From Agilicoccus flavus (lineage in GTDB: Bacteria; Actinomycetota; Actinomycetes; Actinomycetales; Dermatophilaceae): a DNA stretch of 64,000 nt. The notes below the pieces were generated by a model. That model did no database searches and was not told where the DNA came from. It worked only from the letters and a program-made list of their open reading frames with translations. Positions 18,930-27,812 of the stretch are shown here, piece after piece. Both the position numbers and the translations under genes were made by a program. The stretch is taken from positions 62,001 to 126,000 of the forward strand of contig NZ_JACYXE010000001.1 of assembly GCF_014857905.1 (NCBI RefSeq), read 5' to 3'. Each line of letters starts with the position of its first letter. Positions within the stretch are counted from its first letter, which is position 1.

Positions 18930-19850
18930 TCACTCCTCGCGGACGCGGTGCGTGGCGACCGCTCGTCGCGTCGTCGCGACGGCCTGCCGGGAGGCGCGGA
19001 CGTCGCGATGCGCGACGGCGAGGTAGAGGCAGTCGACGACGAACAGGGCCGCGATGCGGCTCGCGGTCGCGCCGGCGCGGATCGTCGGCTCGCGGGCGGA
19101 GGTCGTCAGGACCGCGTCGGCGGCCCGCGCCAGCGGAGCGACGGGGTGGTTGGTCACCGCGACCGTGTACGCGCCGCCGGCGCGGGCGGCCTCGAGCTCC
19201 TCGATGGTCTCGCGCGTCTCCCCCGAATGCGAGACGGCGATCGCCACGTCGTCGGGTCCGAGGATCGCCGCCCCGGCGAGGGCCACGTGCGGGTCGGCCG
19301 TCGCCGACGCCAGCCGGCCGATGCGGTGCAGCTTCTGCTGGAGGTCGGCCGCCACCAGGGCGCTCGCCCCGTGCCCGTAGATCTCGACGCGCCGGGCGGC
19401 GGCCACCCGGGCGGCGACGGCGTCGAGGACGGCCCGGTCGAGCTGCTCGGCCGTCTCCTCGATGGCGGCGGTCTCGGCGAACGCGACCTTCGCGACGACG
19501 TCGTCGAGGGTGTCCTTCGGGCTGATGTCGCTCGTGGGCGCGCGGCGGTCCCGCGGCAGCGCCCCTTCTTCGGCGAGCGCGAGCCGCAGTTGAGGGTAGC
19601 CGGCGAGCCCGAGCCGCCGGCAGAAGCGGAGGACCGTCGTCTCCGACGTGCTCGCGGCCCGCGCGAGCTCGCTGATCGTCAGCGCCGCCGCGGCCCGCGG
19701 GTCGCGCAGGACCTGCGCCGCCACCCGCTCCTCGGCGGGGCTCAGCGACGGCCGCAGCCCCCGCAGCCGCAGCACGAGCCGGGCCTCGCTCGAGGCGTCG
19801 CCGCCCTTCGCCGTCGAGCGCGCGGCGGCCCCGGAATCACGTCGGCTCAT
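18930..19850 (-). CDS. RpiR-family transcriptional regulator (MurR-like)
   Basis: A 306-residue regulator. The N-terminal HTH_6 domain contains SISELARAASTSETTVLRFCRRLGLAGYPQ-like spacing (residues about 55-90). The C-terminal SIS domain (RRVEIYGHGASALVAADLQ and VSHSGETRETIEEL) would bind a phosphosugar. RpiR proteins next to murQ (MurR in E. coli) repress the MurNAc-6-phosphate pathway and are released by that sugar phosphate. It precedes murQ by 73 bases on the same strand, so it may control itself and murQ. ATG at 19850 begins a polar, unstructured N-terminus of about 25 residues. Confidence 0.92.
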   Translation of the reverse strand: MSRRDSGAAARSTAKGGDASSEARLVLRLRGLRPSLSPAEERVAAQVLRDPRAAAALTISELARAASTSETTVLRFCRRLGLAGYPQLRLALAEEGALPRDRRAPTSDISPKDTLDDVVAKVAFAETAAIEETAEQLDRAVLDAVAARVAAARRVEIYGHGASALVAADLQQKLHRIGRLASATADPHVALAGAAILGPDDVAIAVSHSGETRETIEELEAARAGGAYTVAVTNHPVAPLARAADAVLTTSAREPTIRAGATASRIAALFVVDCLYLAVAHRDVRASRQAVATTRRAVATHRVREE

Positions 19851-19929
19851 CCCCGTAGCGTAGGTCGACCCCGCCGGGGCGTGGCTGGCTCGGTCGGGCC
19901 GGCCGCCTCCACCGGCCCGACCGGGCCGG

Positions 19930-20655
19930 TCAGCCCTCCTTGACCGTGACGGTCTTCATCGTGTGGACCTTGGCGGGCGGACCGTCCGCGGGCGACCCGT
20001 CGGCCTCGATCTTCTTGACGACGTCCATGCCGCCGGTCACCGTGCCGAAGAGGCTGTAGTGCGGCGGGAGGCCGACGCCCGCCTCGCCGGTGACGACGAA
20101 GAACTGGCTGCCGTTGGTGTTCGGTCCGGCGTTGGCCATGGCGACCGACCCGACGCGGTACTCCCCGGGCTGGGGCAACTCGTCCTCGAACTCGTACCCC
20201 GGCCCGCCGGCCCCGGTGCCCTGCGGGTCGCCGCCCTGGGCCATGAACCCCTGGATGACGCGGTGGAAGGTCACGCCGTCGTAGAAGTGGTTCCGGGCGA
20301 GGAACACGAAGTTGTTGACGGTCTTGGGCGCCTTCTTCGCGTCGAGGGCGACCGTGAAGGCGCCGACGTCGGTCGTCACCGTGGCCGTGTACGACTTCGC
20401 CGGGTCGATGCACATCGGCGGCGGCGCGTCGAAGGTCACGGTGCGCTTGGCCGCGCCGCCGGCCGGCGGGCACGCGGCGCCGCCCGACGCGCCGCTCCCG
20501 GACGGCGTCGGGGCGCTCGACGCGCTCGGGGAGGCGGCGGACGACGTCGCCGGGGCCGCGGTGGAGCCGGGCGAGGTCTGAGGCGCGTTCGACCCGCAGC
20601 CCGACAGGGGCAGCAGGACGGCGCAGGCGAGGACGGAGCCGAGACGAAGACGCAT
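19930..20655 (-). CDS. Secreted cyclophilin-type peptidyl-prolyl isomerase lipoprotein
   Basis: A 241-residue protein with a short lipoprotein signal ending LPLSGC, then a Ser/Pro/Ala-rich linker of about 45 residues and a cyclophilin domain. Active-site elements are FHRVIQGFMAQGGDPQGTG and GSVAMANAGPNTNGSQFFVVT. Cyclophilins isomerise X-Pro bonds; this one should act on the outer face of the membrane, helping secreted proteins fold. ATG at 20655 is chosen because it starts the signal peptide MRLRLGSVLACAVLLPLSGC; upstream in-frame residues are not signal-like. It lies between nagZ and the RpiR regulator on the same strand. Confidence 0.93.
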   Translation of the reverse strand: MRLRLGSVLACAVLLPLSGCGSNAPQTSPGSTAAPATSSAASPSASSAPTPSGSGASGGAACPPAGGAAKRTVTFDAPPPMCIDPAKSYTATVTTDVGAFTVALDAKKAPKTVNNFVFLARNHFYDGVTFHRVIQGFMAQGGDPQGTGAGGPGYEFEDELPQPGEYRVGSVAMANAGPNTNGSQFFVVTGEAGVGLPPHYSLFGTVTGGMDVVKKIEADGSPADGPPAKVHTMKTVTVKEG

Positions 20656-20802
20656 GACCCCACGATAGGGCGCCCGCCCTGCGCGCCCCCGCGCCGCCAC
20701 GCCTGGGCGACGCCGGCGACCATGCCGTCCGCCAGGACGCCTGGCTCCCGAGAATCCCCGGGCGAGAACGGAAGTCACCGGACCCGAACGCGGGGTGGCC
20801 GC

Positions 20803-22623
20803 TCAGCGCAGCCCGGAACCGTACGGGGCGAGGGTGCCGCCGCCGGCGGCGGGCAGGGAGACGGGCAGGCGGCCCTGGGGGCGGATCGCGCCGGACAGGA
20901 CCCGCGCGGCCGCGCGCCCCGACACCGCTCCCCAGCCGTAGGTGGCGAGGTAGGTGCGCGTGGCCGGCAGGGCCGCGAGGTCGTAGGGCTCGCGGACGGC
21001 GACGACGGCGACGGGGCGGCCGGTGGCCCGGAGGGCGGCGACGAGCCGGCGTTGTGCGGCGCCGGCGGGCCGGGATGCGTTCATCGTCGTGACGACGACC
21101 CGGTCGGCGCGGCGGGCGGCGGCGACCGCGGCGCGCTGCTGCGCCGCGGTGGGCGTGGCGCCGGTGACGAGTCGGGTGGTGCGCGCGCCGCGGCGGGTCA
21201 GTTCGGTGGCGAGGCCGGCGGTGACGTCGGCCCCGAACCCGACGACGGCGACGCGGCGACCGCGCGGCGCGAAGGGCGTCGCCCGCGGGTCCCGGCGCAG
21301 CAGGGTGACCCCCCGGTTCGCGATCGCCTCCGCACGCGCGGCGTGGGCGCGGGTGCCCACGACACGAGCGACGCGGGCGACGTCGACGTATGGGCGCGCG
21401 AACAGCCCGCGCGCCCGCTTGAGGGTGAGGATGCGGGTCACCGAGGCGTCGAGGCGGGCCCGGCTGATGCGGCCCGAGGCCACCGCGCCGAGCACGGCGG
21501 AGTAGGCCTCGTCCATCTTGGGCGGCATGAGGAGCTGGTCGACCCCGGCGAGCACGGCCCGCACCGCGACCTCGCCGTCGCTGTGGCGGCTGCGGACGCC
21601 CGCCATCGCGAGCGAGTCGGACACGACGACGCCGCGGAAGCCGAGCCGCCCCCGCAACGTGTCGGTGACGATGGGCCGTGACAGGGTCGCCGGTTCCCCG
21701 CTCGGGTCGAGGGCGGGGACGACGAGGTGTCCGGTCATGACGAGGTCGGTGCCCGCGGCCACGGCGGATCGGAAGGGGGGCGCGTCCACGCGGTTCCACG
21801 TTGCGAGCCCGTGGGAGATGACGGGCAGGCCGGTGTGGCTGTCGACCGAGGTGTCGCCGTGGCCGGGGAAGTGCTTGACGGCGGTGGACACGTTCGCGTC
21901 CTTCTCGAACCCGGCGACCTGGGCCGCCACCATCGACGCGACGAGCGCGGTGGACCCGCCGAAGGCGCGGACGCCGATGACGGGGTTGGCGGGGTTGACG
22001 TTGACGTCGGCGACGGGCGCGTAGTTCGTGTCGATGCCGACGGCCCGCAGGTCGGAGCCGGTGATCGCGGCGGCGGACCGCGCGTCGGCCGTGCCTCGCC
22101 CCGCCCCGAGGGCCATGGCCCCGGGCAGTTCGGTGGCCGGCGGACCCAGCCGGCGCACCGGCCCTTGCTCCTGGTCGGTGGCGATCTGCAGCGGCACCCG
22201 CGCCCCGGAGGTGAGCGCGGCCCGCTGGAGGCCGTTCGACAGCGCCGCCGTCCGCGCCGGCGTGGAGAGCTGGCCGGCCCAGCCGAAGTACACGATCCCG
22301 CCGAGGTGGTACTTGGCGACGACCTGCGCCGGCGTCGCGACCCCGTAGAGCGGCAGGTTGCGGCGATCGGCCGCCGCGGCCGACGACCCGTACACCTGCT
22401 GGACGAAGAGCTGACCGACCTTCTGCCGCACCGTCATCCGCGCGACGAGGGCCCGCACGTCGGGCGCAGCCACCGCTGTGCGCGCCTCACCCGAAACGGC
22501 CTTCCCCGCCCGCGAGGCCGGCGGCGGCGCGGCCTCGGCCGGGGCGGACGCCGCGACACACGCGGGCAGGAGCACGCCGGCAGCGGCGAGCGTGGCGAGG
22601 GGACGACGGGATGCGGTGAACAC
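20803..22623 (-). CDS. nagZ: Secreted beta-N-acetylhexosaminidase, GH3 family (NagZ-like)
   Basis: A 606-residue exported glycosidase. The GH3 domain carries the NagZ signature KHFPGHGDTSVDSHTGLP, whose His/Asp pair acts as acid/base, and the nucleophile segment VVVSDSLAMAGV. A C-terminal GH3_C-like domain follows (about residues 430-606). The enzyme should release GlcNAc from muropeptide fragments outside the membrane, feeding murQ nearby. GTG at 22623 is chosen for the ribosome-binding site GAAAGG six bases upstream and because it begins the signal peptide. The signal ends LLPACVAASAPAEAA; the LPAC might be an atypical lipobox. Confidence 0.93.
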   Translation of the reverse strand: MFTASRRPLATLAAAGVLLPACVAASAPAEAAPPPASRAGKAVSGEARTAVAAPDVRALVARMTVRQKVGQLFVQQVYGSSAAAADRRNLPLYGVATPAQVVAKYHLGGIVYFGWAGQLSTPARTAALSNGLQRAALTSGARVPLQIATDQEQGPVRRLGPPATELPGAMALGAGRGTADARSAAAITGSDLRAVGIDTNYAPVADVNVNPANPVIGVRAFGGSTALVASMVAAQVAGFEKDANVSTAVKHFPGHGDTSVDSHTGLPVISHGLATWNRVDAPPFRSAVAAGTDLVMTGHLVVPALDPSGEPATLSRPIVTDTLRGRLGFRGVVVSDSLAMAGVRSRHSDGEVAVRAVLAGVDQLLMPPKMDEAYSAVLGAVASGRISRARLDASVTRILTLKRARGLFARPYVDVARVARVVGTRAHAARAEAIANRGVTLLRRDPRATPFAPRGRRVAVVGFGADVTAGLATELTRRGARTTRLVTGATPTAAQQRAAVAAARRADRVVVTTMNASRPAGAAQRRLVAALRATGRPVAVVAVREPYDLAALPATRTYLATYGWGAVSGRAAARVLSGAIRPQGRLPVSLPAAGGGTLAPYGSGLR

Positions 22624-22719
22624 GGTGGGCCTTTCGAGACGCGTGGAGCGGGCGCGGGCCGGCAGCCCGCGCCAGTGGGCGGCGGGCGATCGGCACGCGC
22701 CGACCACCCGCCGGGCCGG

Positions 22720-22905
22720 TCACTCGTCGGCGGGAGGGGCGTCGCGCTCGGCGTCGTAGTCGCGGGGGCCGCCGTCCGCTTCCTGGCCGGCGGCGCCGGC
22801 GGTGGGCACGCCGTCGTCGGTGCCGGGAACGCCGCCCTCACCCGCGCTCGGGCTCATCGCACTCGTCTCGGAGACCTGGCCCTGGCTGTCGTCGTTCTGG
22901 CTCAT
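22720..22905 (-). CDS. Small acidic disordered protein, 61 residues
   Basis: A short frame starting with ATG at 22905 behind a GAAGGTG ribosome-binding site. The product is hydrophilic, rich in Asp, Glu, Gly, Ala and Ser, without cysteine or any hydrophobic segment, and starts MSQNDDSQGQVSETSAM. No family is recognised. Good start context and an acidic composition unlike antisense translations support it as real. It lies between zwf and nagZ on the same strand with about 100 and 185 bases of free space. It could be a small intrinsically disordered protein; function unknown. Confidence 0.55.
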   Translation of the reverse strand: MSQNDDSQGQVSETSAMSPSAGEGGVPGTDDGVPTAGAAGQEADGGPRDYDAERDAPPADE

Positions 22906-23090
22906 GGAGCACCTTCGCTCATCGCAGTGACGGGAGGCAGCGCGCCGCCCGCGTCGACGGGGTCGACGCGATCCACGGTAGACCCGGCCACCGACAGCGT
23001 GGCCCCGCCGCTCGTGCGGCGGCCGCCCTCGACGACCCGCGCGGCGGTGCCGCCCCACCGAGGCCGGCATCGACGGGGGCCGACGCCGCG

Positions 23091-24464
23091 TCAGGCGGGC
23101 CAGCCGTCCGGGCCGGAGGAGCCGGCGGGGTACTCCTCCAGCGGCACCTTGTTCTTGCGCCAGGCGTCGACGACGGGCGAGACGACCTTCCAGCACTTCT
23201 CGGCCATGTCGCCGCGTACGGACAGCAGGGGGTCGCCGTCCATGATGTGGGCGAGGATCTCGCCGTAGGGGCGGACGGCGCTCGCGCCGATCTCGGCCGA
23301 CAGCAGCGTCTGCTCGAGGCCGAAGACGTCGCCCTCGCCGTTCGTCGAGATCTCCAGGGTCACCCGCTCGGGGTTCATGTCGATGACGAGCCGGTTCGGC
23401 TTGGGGCGCGGGCTCAGGCCGCCCGGCAGGTGCGCCACGGGGCGGAAGGTGACGACGATCTGACGTCGCGGCGCCCCGAGCGCCTTGCCGCTGCGCAGCC
23501 GGAACGGCACACCCGCCCAGCGGGCGTTGTCGATGGTGACGGTGACCTCGGCGAGCGTCTCGGTGTGCCGGTCGGCGTCCACGCCGGGCTCGTCGACGTA
23601 GTTCGGGACGTCCTGGCCCTGCACGGCGCCGCGGGTGTAGCGCGCCCGGCGCGAGGACGCGACGGCGTCCCCGTCCCGGACCGACATCGCGGAGAGGACG
23701 TGACTGACGAGGTCGCGGAACTCGGTCGCCTCGATGGACGCCGGGTCCTCCATGGCCACGAGGGCGCACACGAGCAGCAGGTGGCTCTGGATCATGTCGG
23801 CGAGCGCGCCGGCCTTGTCGTAGTAGCCGGCCCGCCCCTCAAGCGCGAGCGTCTCGTCGAAGACGATGTCGACCGACTCGATGTTCGCCTGGTTCCAGAC
23901 CGGCTCGAACAGCCGGTTGGCGAACCGGAACCCGAGCAGGTTGAGCACGGCGCCCTTGCCGAGGAAGTGGTCGACCCGGAAGATCTGGTCCTCGTCGAGG
24001 AAGGAGAGGAGCCGGCGGTTGAGCCGGCGGGCGCTGGCGAGGTCGTGGCCGAAGGGCTTCTCGAGCCCGAACCGCAGCCCCTCGGGGAGGTCGAGGCCGG
24101 CGAGGACGTCGCACGCCTTGGCGGTGACGGCCGGCGGCAACGCAAAGTAGAGGACGGCCGGGCCCTCCGGCAGCCCCTCGATGAGGCCGCGGAGGTCGTC
24201 GGGGTCGAGGAGGTCGGTCCGCCGGTACGTCGCGGTCGACGCGAGCCGCTCGGCCCGGTCGTCGGGGCATCCGCCCTCCCCGAGGGCGTTCGTGACGCGG
24301 GCCCGCCAGTCCGACTCGCTCAGCTGCTCGTTCGCGGCGCCGACGAGCCGGACCCGACGCTGCGGCTGGTGCTGCAGCAGCGTGCCGAGACCGGGCAGGA
24401 GCAGGCGCTTCGTGAGGTCGCCGGAGGCGCCGAGGATGACGAGGGTGACGGGGTCGTTGGCCAT
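23091..24464 (-). CDS. zwf: Glucose-6-phosphate dehydrogenase
   Basis: A 457-residue NAD(P)-linked enzyme oxidising glucose-6-phosphate to 6-phosphogluconolactone, the entry to the pentose phosphate pathway. The N-terminal Rossmann motif is VILGASGDLTKRLLLPGL. The substrate-binding segment is IFRVDHFLGKGAVLNLL, corresponding to the family RIDHYLGKE with Gly in place of the usual Glu. C-terminal dehydrogenase motifs WAGVPFRLRSGKAL and EKCWKVVSPVVDAW are clear. It stands alone rather than in the usual opcA/pgl/tal cluster, so it may be a second zwf copy in the genome; that is inference. ATG at 24464 begins MANDPVTLVI. Confidence 0.93.
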   Translation of the reverse strand: MANDPVTLVILGASGDLTKRLLLPGLGTLLQHQPQRRVRLVGAANEQLSESDWRARVTNALGEGGCPDDRAERLASTATYRRTDLLDPDDLRGLIEGLPEGPAVLYFALPPAVTAKACDVLAGLDLPEGLRFGLEKPFGHDLASARRLNRRLLSFLDEDQIFRVDHFLGKGAVLNLLGFRFANRLFEPVWNQANIESVDIVFDETLALEGRAGYYDKAGALADMIQSHLLLVCALVAMEDPASIEATEFRDLVSHVLSAMSVRDGDAVASSRRARYTRGAVQGQDVPNYVDEPGVDADRHTETLAEVTVTIDNARWAGVPFRLRSGKALGAPRRQIVVTFRPVAHLPGGLSPRPKPNRLVIDMNPERVTLEISTNGEGDVFGLEQTLLSAEIGASAVRPYGEILAHIMDGDPLLSVRGDMAEKCWKVVSPVVDAWRKNKVPLEEYPAGSSGPDGWPA

Positions 24465-24638
24465 GGCGACGACGTTACGGCGCGGCCGGGCTCGGGGCAC
24501 CCCTCGGGAGGGAGGCTCCGCCCCTGAACCGGCCGTCCGATCGCCGGGCCATGCCGGCCGTGCTCACCCGTGCCGTCATGTCGGCATCGTTGCGCGGGGC
24601 CGGCACGGGTCCAGGCCTCGGCCGGGGCGGGCCCTGCG

Positions 24639-24959
24639 TCAGGACCGGGAACGGACGAGCCGGGAGACGGCGACGCCGCTGGCGGTGAGGGTGAGCATCA
24701 GGCATCCGATGGGCAGCGGCAGGCAGCAGCCGCCGACGGTGACCTGCGTCCCCCGCTTCGTGCGGGTCGAGTAGTGCGGGAAGGGGAATCCCCGCAGGCC
24801 GCCGCCGCGGCGCGGCTCGAAGCCCGGGCCGGCGCCGTACCCCGGGGCGCGGCCGGGCACGTCGTCCTGGGGCCCGTAGGCGTCGTGCGGGCCGGGGCGC
24901 CGACCGGCGTCGGGGCCGGGGTCGCGGGGATCGAACGGGCCGGTGGTGTCGTGGTTCAC
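24639..24959 (-). CDS. Small membrane protein of unknown function
   Basis: A 106-residue product. The first 60 residues are Gly/Pro/Asp-rich and presumably disordered (TGPFDPRDPGPDAGRRPG). They are followed by a basic patch STRTKRG and one C-terminal hydrophobic segment (QVTVGGCCLPLPIGCLMLT) with three cysteines. It looks like a single-pass or re-entrant membrane protein. GTG at 24959 is assumed; an alternative GTG at 25010 overlaps the mtnA stop as GTGA and would add 17 residues and make the pair translationally coupled. No family recognised. Confidence 0.55.
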   Translation of the reverse strand: MNHDTTGPFDPRDPGPDAGRRPGPHDAYGPQDDVPGRAPGYGAGPGFEPRRGGGLRGFPFPHYSTRTKRGTQVTVGGCCLPLPIGCLMLTLTASGVAVSRLVRSRS

Positions 24960-25006
24960 CCCGGGTGAGTACCCGAATCGGACGAAGGGCACACGTCCGC
25001 GGGGCC

Positions 25007-26041
25007 TCACGGGGCCGCGACGCGCTCCATGATGCGCGGGTCGTCCTCGCGCGCCGGTTCGACGACCCCGAGCTCGGTGGCGACCGCCGAGACGAGGTCG
25101 TGCGGGGTGACGTCGAAGGCCGGGTTGAAGCCTCGCGCGCCCGCAGGGGCGTTGCGGACCCCGCCGACGGAGAGCACCTCGTCCCCGTCGCGCTCCTCGA
25201 TGACGATGTCGTCGCCGGTCGCCGTGGCGAGGTCGACGGTGGAGCTCGGGGCGGCGACGACGAACGGGATGCCGGCTCGTCGGCAGGCGAGGGCCAGCGC
25301 GACGGAGCCCACCTTGTTCGCGGTGTCGCCGTTCGCCGTGATGCGGTCGGCGCCGATGATCGCGACGTCGACGAGCCCGCGCAGGATCGTGCTGCTCGCG
25401 GCGCCGTCGGCCTGGACGACGTGGTCGATGCCGTCCTGGGTGAGCTCCCAGCTCGTCAGGCGCGCGCCCTGGAGAAGGGGGCGGGTCTCGTCGGCGTGGA
25501 CGAGGCCGAGGACACCGCGGTCGTGCAGCTCGTGGATGATGCCGTAGGCCGTGCCCCAGGCGGTCGTCGCGAGGGCGCCGGTGTTGCAGTGCGTGACGAC
25601 GCGGACCTTCTCGCGGCCGGTTCGCGCCAGGATCCAGTCGGCGCCGAGGCGGGAGAGCTCCCGGTTGGCGGCCTCGTCCTCCGCGGCGAGCCGGCGCGCC
25701 TCGGCGAGCACCGCCTCCGGGCCGCTCCCCATGAACGCTCGGACCCGGTCGACGCCCCACGCCAGGTTGACCGCCGTCGGGCGGGCGTCCCGGATCCGGT
25801 CGACCTCACGCTCGAGCCGGGCCGCATCCCACCCGTCGCGACGCGCCTCGTCCATCGCGACGACCACCCCGAGCGCCCCCGCGGCCCCGAGGGCCGGCGC
25901 CCCGCGCACGGCCAGTCGGCGAATGGCGTCGACGAGGGCGTCGACGGTCGTGATGTCGAGATACTCCTCGCGCTCCGGCAGCTGCGTCTGGTCCAGCAGG
26001 CGCACGCAGCGCACCGCCTCGTCCCACTCGATCGCCCTCAT
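25007..26041 (-). CDS. mtnA: S-methyl-5-thioribose-1-phosphate isomerase (or 5-deoxyribose-1-phosphate isomerase)
   Basis: A 344-residue enzyme of the eIF2B-like MtnA family. The catalytic cysteine is in THCNTGALATT and the catalytic aspartate in IIGADRITANGDTANKVGS. In the classical route it isomerises methylthioribose-1-phosphate to the ribulose form during methionine salvage. The same family also serves the DHAP shunt, where a class II aldolase completes 5-deoxyribose or methylthioribose disposal. A class II aldolase gene lies about 11 kb away (37274-37948). No mtnB/C/D-type cluster is visible, which makes the shunt plausible. ATG at 26041 gives the family N-terminus MRAIEWDEAVRCVRLLDQT. 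Confidence 0.93.
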   Translation of the reverse strand: MRAIEWDEAVRCVRLLDQTQLPEREEYLDITTVDALVDAIRRLAVRGAPALGAAGALGVVVAMDEARRDGWDAARLEREVDRIRDARPTAVNLAWGVDRVRAFMGSGPEAVLAEARRLAAEDEAANRELSRLGADWILARTGREKVRVVTHCNTGALATTAWGTAYGIIHELHDRGVLGLVHADETRPLLQGARLTSWELTQDGIDHVVQADGAASSTILRGLVDVAIIGADRITANGDTANKVGSVALALACRRAGIPFVVAAPSSTVDLATATGDDIVIEERDGDEVLSVGGVRNAPAGARGFNPAFDVTPHDLVSAVATELGVVEPAREDDPRIMERVAAP

Positions 26042-26144
26042 CGCCCATGCCCTCCCGCTGCCGCGTGCCGACGCCCGGACCCTACCGCCCGCCCGGCGAA
26101 CCTCGACGCCTCGAACCGTCACACGCCGGCCCCTCGAACCCACC

Positions 26145-26291
26145 GTGACCTTCGACGCCACGAATCAGCCCGTCACCATCGGCAAAGAGTGCCTGAACTG
26201 CACGAACAACGCGACCGGTCGAGCCGACTGTGTGAAACTCGGCTACGACGCGGCCATCCACGTCGGGGGAAAGGGGTTGGTTTCTCGGTGA
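26145..26291 (+). CDS. Tiny cysteine-containing protein, or 3' remnant of a larger gene (48 residues)
   Basis: The frame from GTG 26145 to TGA 26291 encodes a hydrophilic peptide with three cysteines (ECLNCTNNATGRADCVKLGY) and the end GGKGLVSR. Base composition is clearly lower in GC than the flanking genes. It overlaps the next gene by four bases (GTGA at 26288), so it is probably translated together with it. No start-proximal ribosome site is obvious. It may be the preserved C-terminus of a larger protein whose 5' part was lost where it abuts mtnA. No family recognised. Confidence 0.4.
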   Translation: MTFDATNQPVTIGKECLNCTNNATGRADCVKLGYDAAIHVGGKGLVSR

Positions 26292-26650
26292 GTGACTTCA
26301 GTCAAGAACAGGCGGACAACGTCGTTGCGGGCTTCCTGTCGGATCTGGCGGGACGCGCGGTCGTCCGGGAATCGACAGAGTCCGACGTGCATCGTTTCGA
26401 TCTACGGCCCACCGACGTTCCAGCACGATTCGGCATGCACATCGCAACCGAACCCTCGACGGTGCAGCTCGTGAGCTATCTCCACCCCGAGGCGCCGTAC
26501 GTCGATCTCGACCCCGAGTACGATCGCGACGTCGTGACGCAGCTGGGCGAGAGTCGCAGGGCTCCCAGGCAGGTCGGCAACCGCTACCGGGGCAAGAACC
26601 CTGTCGACGTCAGACCCCGCGACCCGTTCCGAGCGGAGGACGAACGGTGA
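26288..26650 (+). CDS. Hypothetical 120-residue protein in a low-GC three-gene island
   Basis: A soluble acidic protein beginning VSDFSQEQADNVVAGFLSDL, with a middle section that looks like a small alpha/beta fold and a basic tail ending RPRDPFRAEDER. It overlaps both neighbours by four bases (GTGA upstream, ATGA at 26647 downstream), so the three genes form one coupled unit. The first 120 bases of this gene region contain 72 G or C (60%), well below the surrounding genes. Size, acidity and setting would suit an immunity protein, but no toxin or motif is seen, so this is only a guess. Confidence 0.6.
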   Translation: MSDFSQEQADNVVAGFLSDLAGRAVVRESTESDVHRFDLRPTDVPARFGMHIATEPSTVQLVSYLHPEAPYVDLDPEYDRDVVTQLGESRRAPRQVGNRYRGKNPVDVRPRDPFRAEDER

Positions 26651-26862
26651 AGCCCATCAGGCGGTTGCACCTGAGTCCGGGGATGCGAGTAGCACTCGTC
26701 GCCTCCCGGCTTTCCATCCCCGTGTTCTCTGCCATTCTCGGGACAAGCGCCGCCAGGTCGCTCTGGGGGTGGTGTCTCTTGTGGTTCACCGGCGCCATGC
26801 CGGCCTGCCTGGCCAATTACCTCAGCGAAAGGAAGGGAACCGCAGAACCGCCTGAACACTAG
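26647..26862 (+). CDS. Small membrane protein, 71 residues
   Basis: A basic N-terminus (MKPIRRLHLSPGMR) is followed by two hydrophobic stretches (about residues 14-34 and 38-58) and a polar tail. It is probably a two-helix membrane protein. Its ATG overlaps the previous stop codon (ATGA), making it the last member of the coupled three-gene island. Codon use is less GC-biased than the genome. No family recognised. Confidence 0.55.
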   Translation: MKPIRRLHLSPGMRVALVASRLSIPVFSAILGTSAARSLWGWCLLWFTGAMPACLANYLSERKGTAEPPEH

Positions 26863-27036
26863 GCGCAAGATCACGTATCGAACGGGCCGTTCCGCTCGCG
26901 ATTCCGGAGACCGCCGGCTCTGATGGGCTCTGGATGTCGTGACGGGAGACCCTCTGAAACCCGCGTCACGGCATGTCCGCATGGGGCCTCACGCAGCGGT
27001 CCGCGCCGCGACCTCTCGGGGTACCGCCCGACGAGC

Positions 27037-27073
27037 GACGCCCCCGCCCGCCGGATCGGCGGGCGGGGGCGTC
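27037..27073 (-). terminator. Strong terminator hairpin after sodA
   Basis: A perfect 16-bp inverted repeat: GACGCCCCCGCCCGCC (27037-27052) and its complement at 27058-27073, with the five-base loop GGATC. It lies 17 bases past the sodA stop on the minus strand and about 170 bases beyond the small island on the plus strand, so it could terminate both. Confidence 0.8.
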
Positions 27074-27089
27074 GGTGGCGCGTGACGCG

Positions 27090-27707
27090 TCAGAGGTTGA
27101 CGATCTTCGTCGCCTTGGCGGCGGCGAGGCGGGCCTCGACGTCGGCCCAGTTGACGACGTTCCACCAGGCCTTGACGTAGTCGGGCTTGACGTTCTTGTA
27201 CTGCAGGTAGAACGCGTGCTCCCACATGTCGAGCATGAGCAGCGGGACCTGGGCGGCCGGGAGCTGCGCCTGCTGGTCGTACAGCTGGGCGAGGATCGGG
27301 CGCTGGCCCAGGGTGTCCCAGGCGAGGATCGACCAGCCGGAGCCCTGGATGCCCGCGGCGTTGGCCGCGAACAGCTCGCGGAACTTGTCGAAGCCGCCGA
27401 AGTACTGCTCGAGCACGTTGGAGGTCTCGCCGACGGGCTTGTCGCCACCGTCCGGGGACATGTTCTGCCAGAAGATCGAGTGGTTGACGTGCCCACCGAG
27501 GTTGAACGCGAAGTTCTTGGCGATGAGGTTGATCGTCGCCGTGTCGCCGGACTCGCTCGCCGCCTGCAGCTTCTCGGCGGCGTCGTTCGCGCCCTTGACG
27601 TACGTGGCGTGGTGCTTGTCGTGGTGCAGCTGCATGATCTCGGCGCTGATGTGCGGCTCGAGCGCGGCGTAGTCGTAGGGCAGATCGGGAAGGACGTACT
27701 CGCTCAC
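27090..27707 (-). CDS. sodA: Superoxide dismutase, Mn/Fe type
   Basis: A 205-residue enzyme that turns superoxide into hydrogen peroxide and oxygen in the cytoplasm. Metal ligands are visible in the usual order: a His in [13 protein letters not shown], a His in [13 protein letters not shown], and Asp plus His in [17 protein letters not shown]. The glycine preceding HVNH and the segment around [10 protein letters not shown] suit the manganese-preferring type common in actinobacteria, but metal choice cannot be settled by eye. GTG at 27707 has the ribosome-binding site AGGAG nine bases upstream. It is monocistronic, with a strong terminator. Confidence 0.97.
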   Translation of the reverse strand: MSEYVLPDLPYDYAALEPHISAEIMQLHHDKHHATYVKGANDAAEKLQAASESGDTATINLIAKNFAFNLGGHVNHSIFWQNMSPDGGDKPVGETSNVLEQYFGGFDKFRELFAANAAGIQGSGWSILAWDTLGQRPILAQLYDQQAQLPAAQVPLLMLDMWEHAFYLQYKNVKPDYVKAWWNVVNWADVEARLAAAKATKIVNL

Positions 27708-27812
27708 AGCATTGCTCCTAGAGCTCGAGGGTGGTGCTTCTCCTTACCTCGGCCAGCCTAGTGACCACCCCGGCGGCGGGCCTGCCGGGGGCGGGATCAC
27801 GTCTCACGCGGC

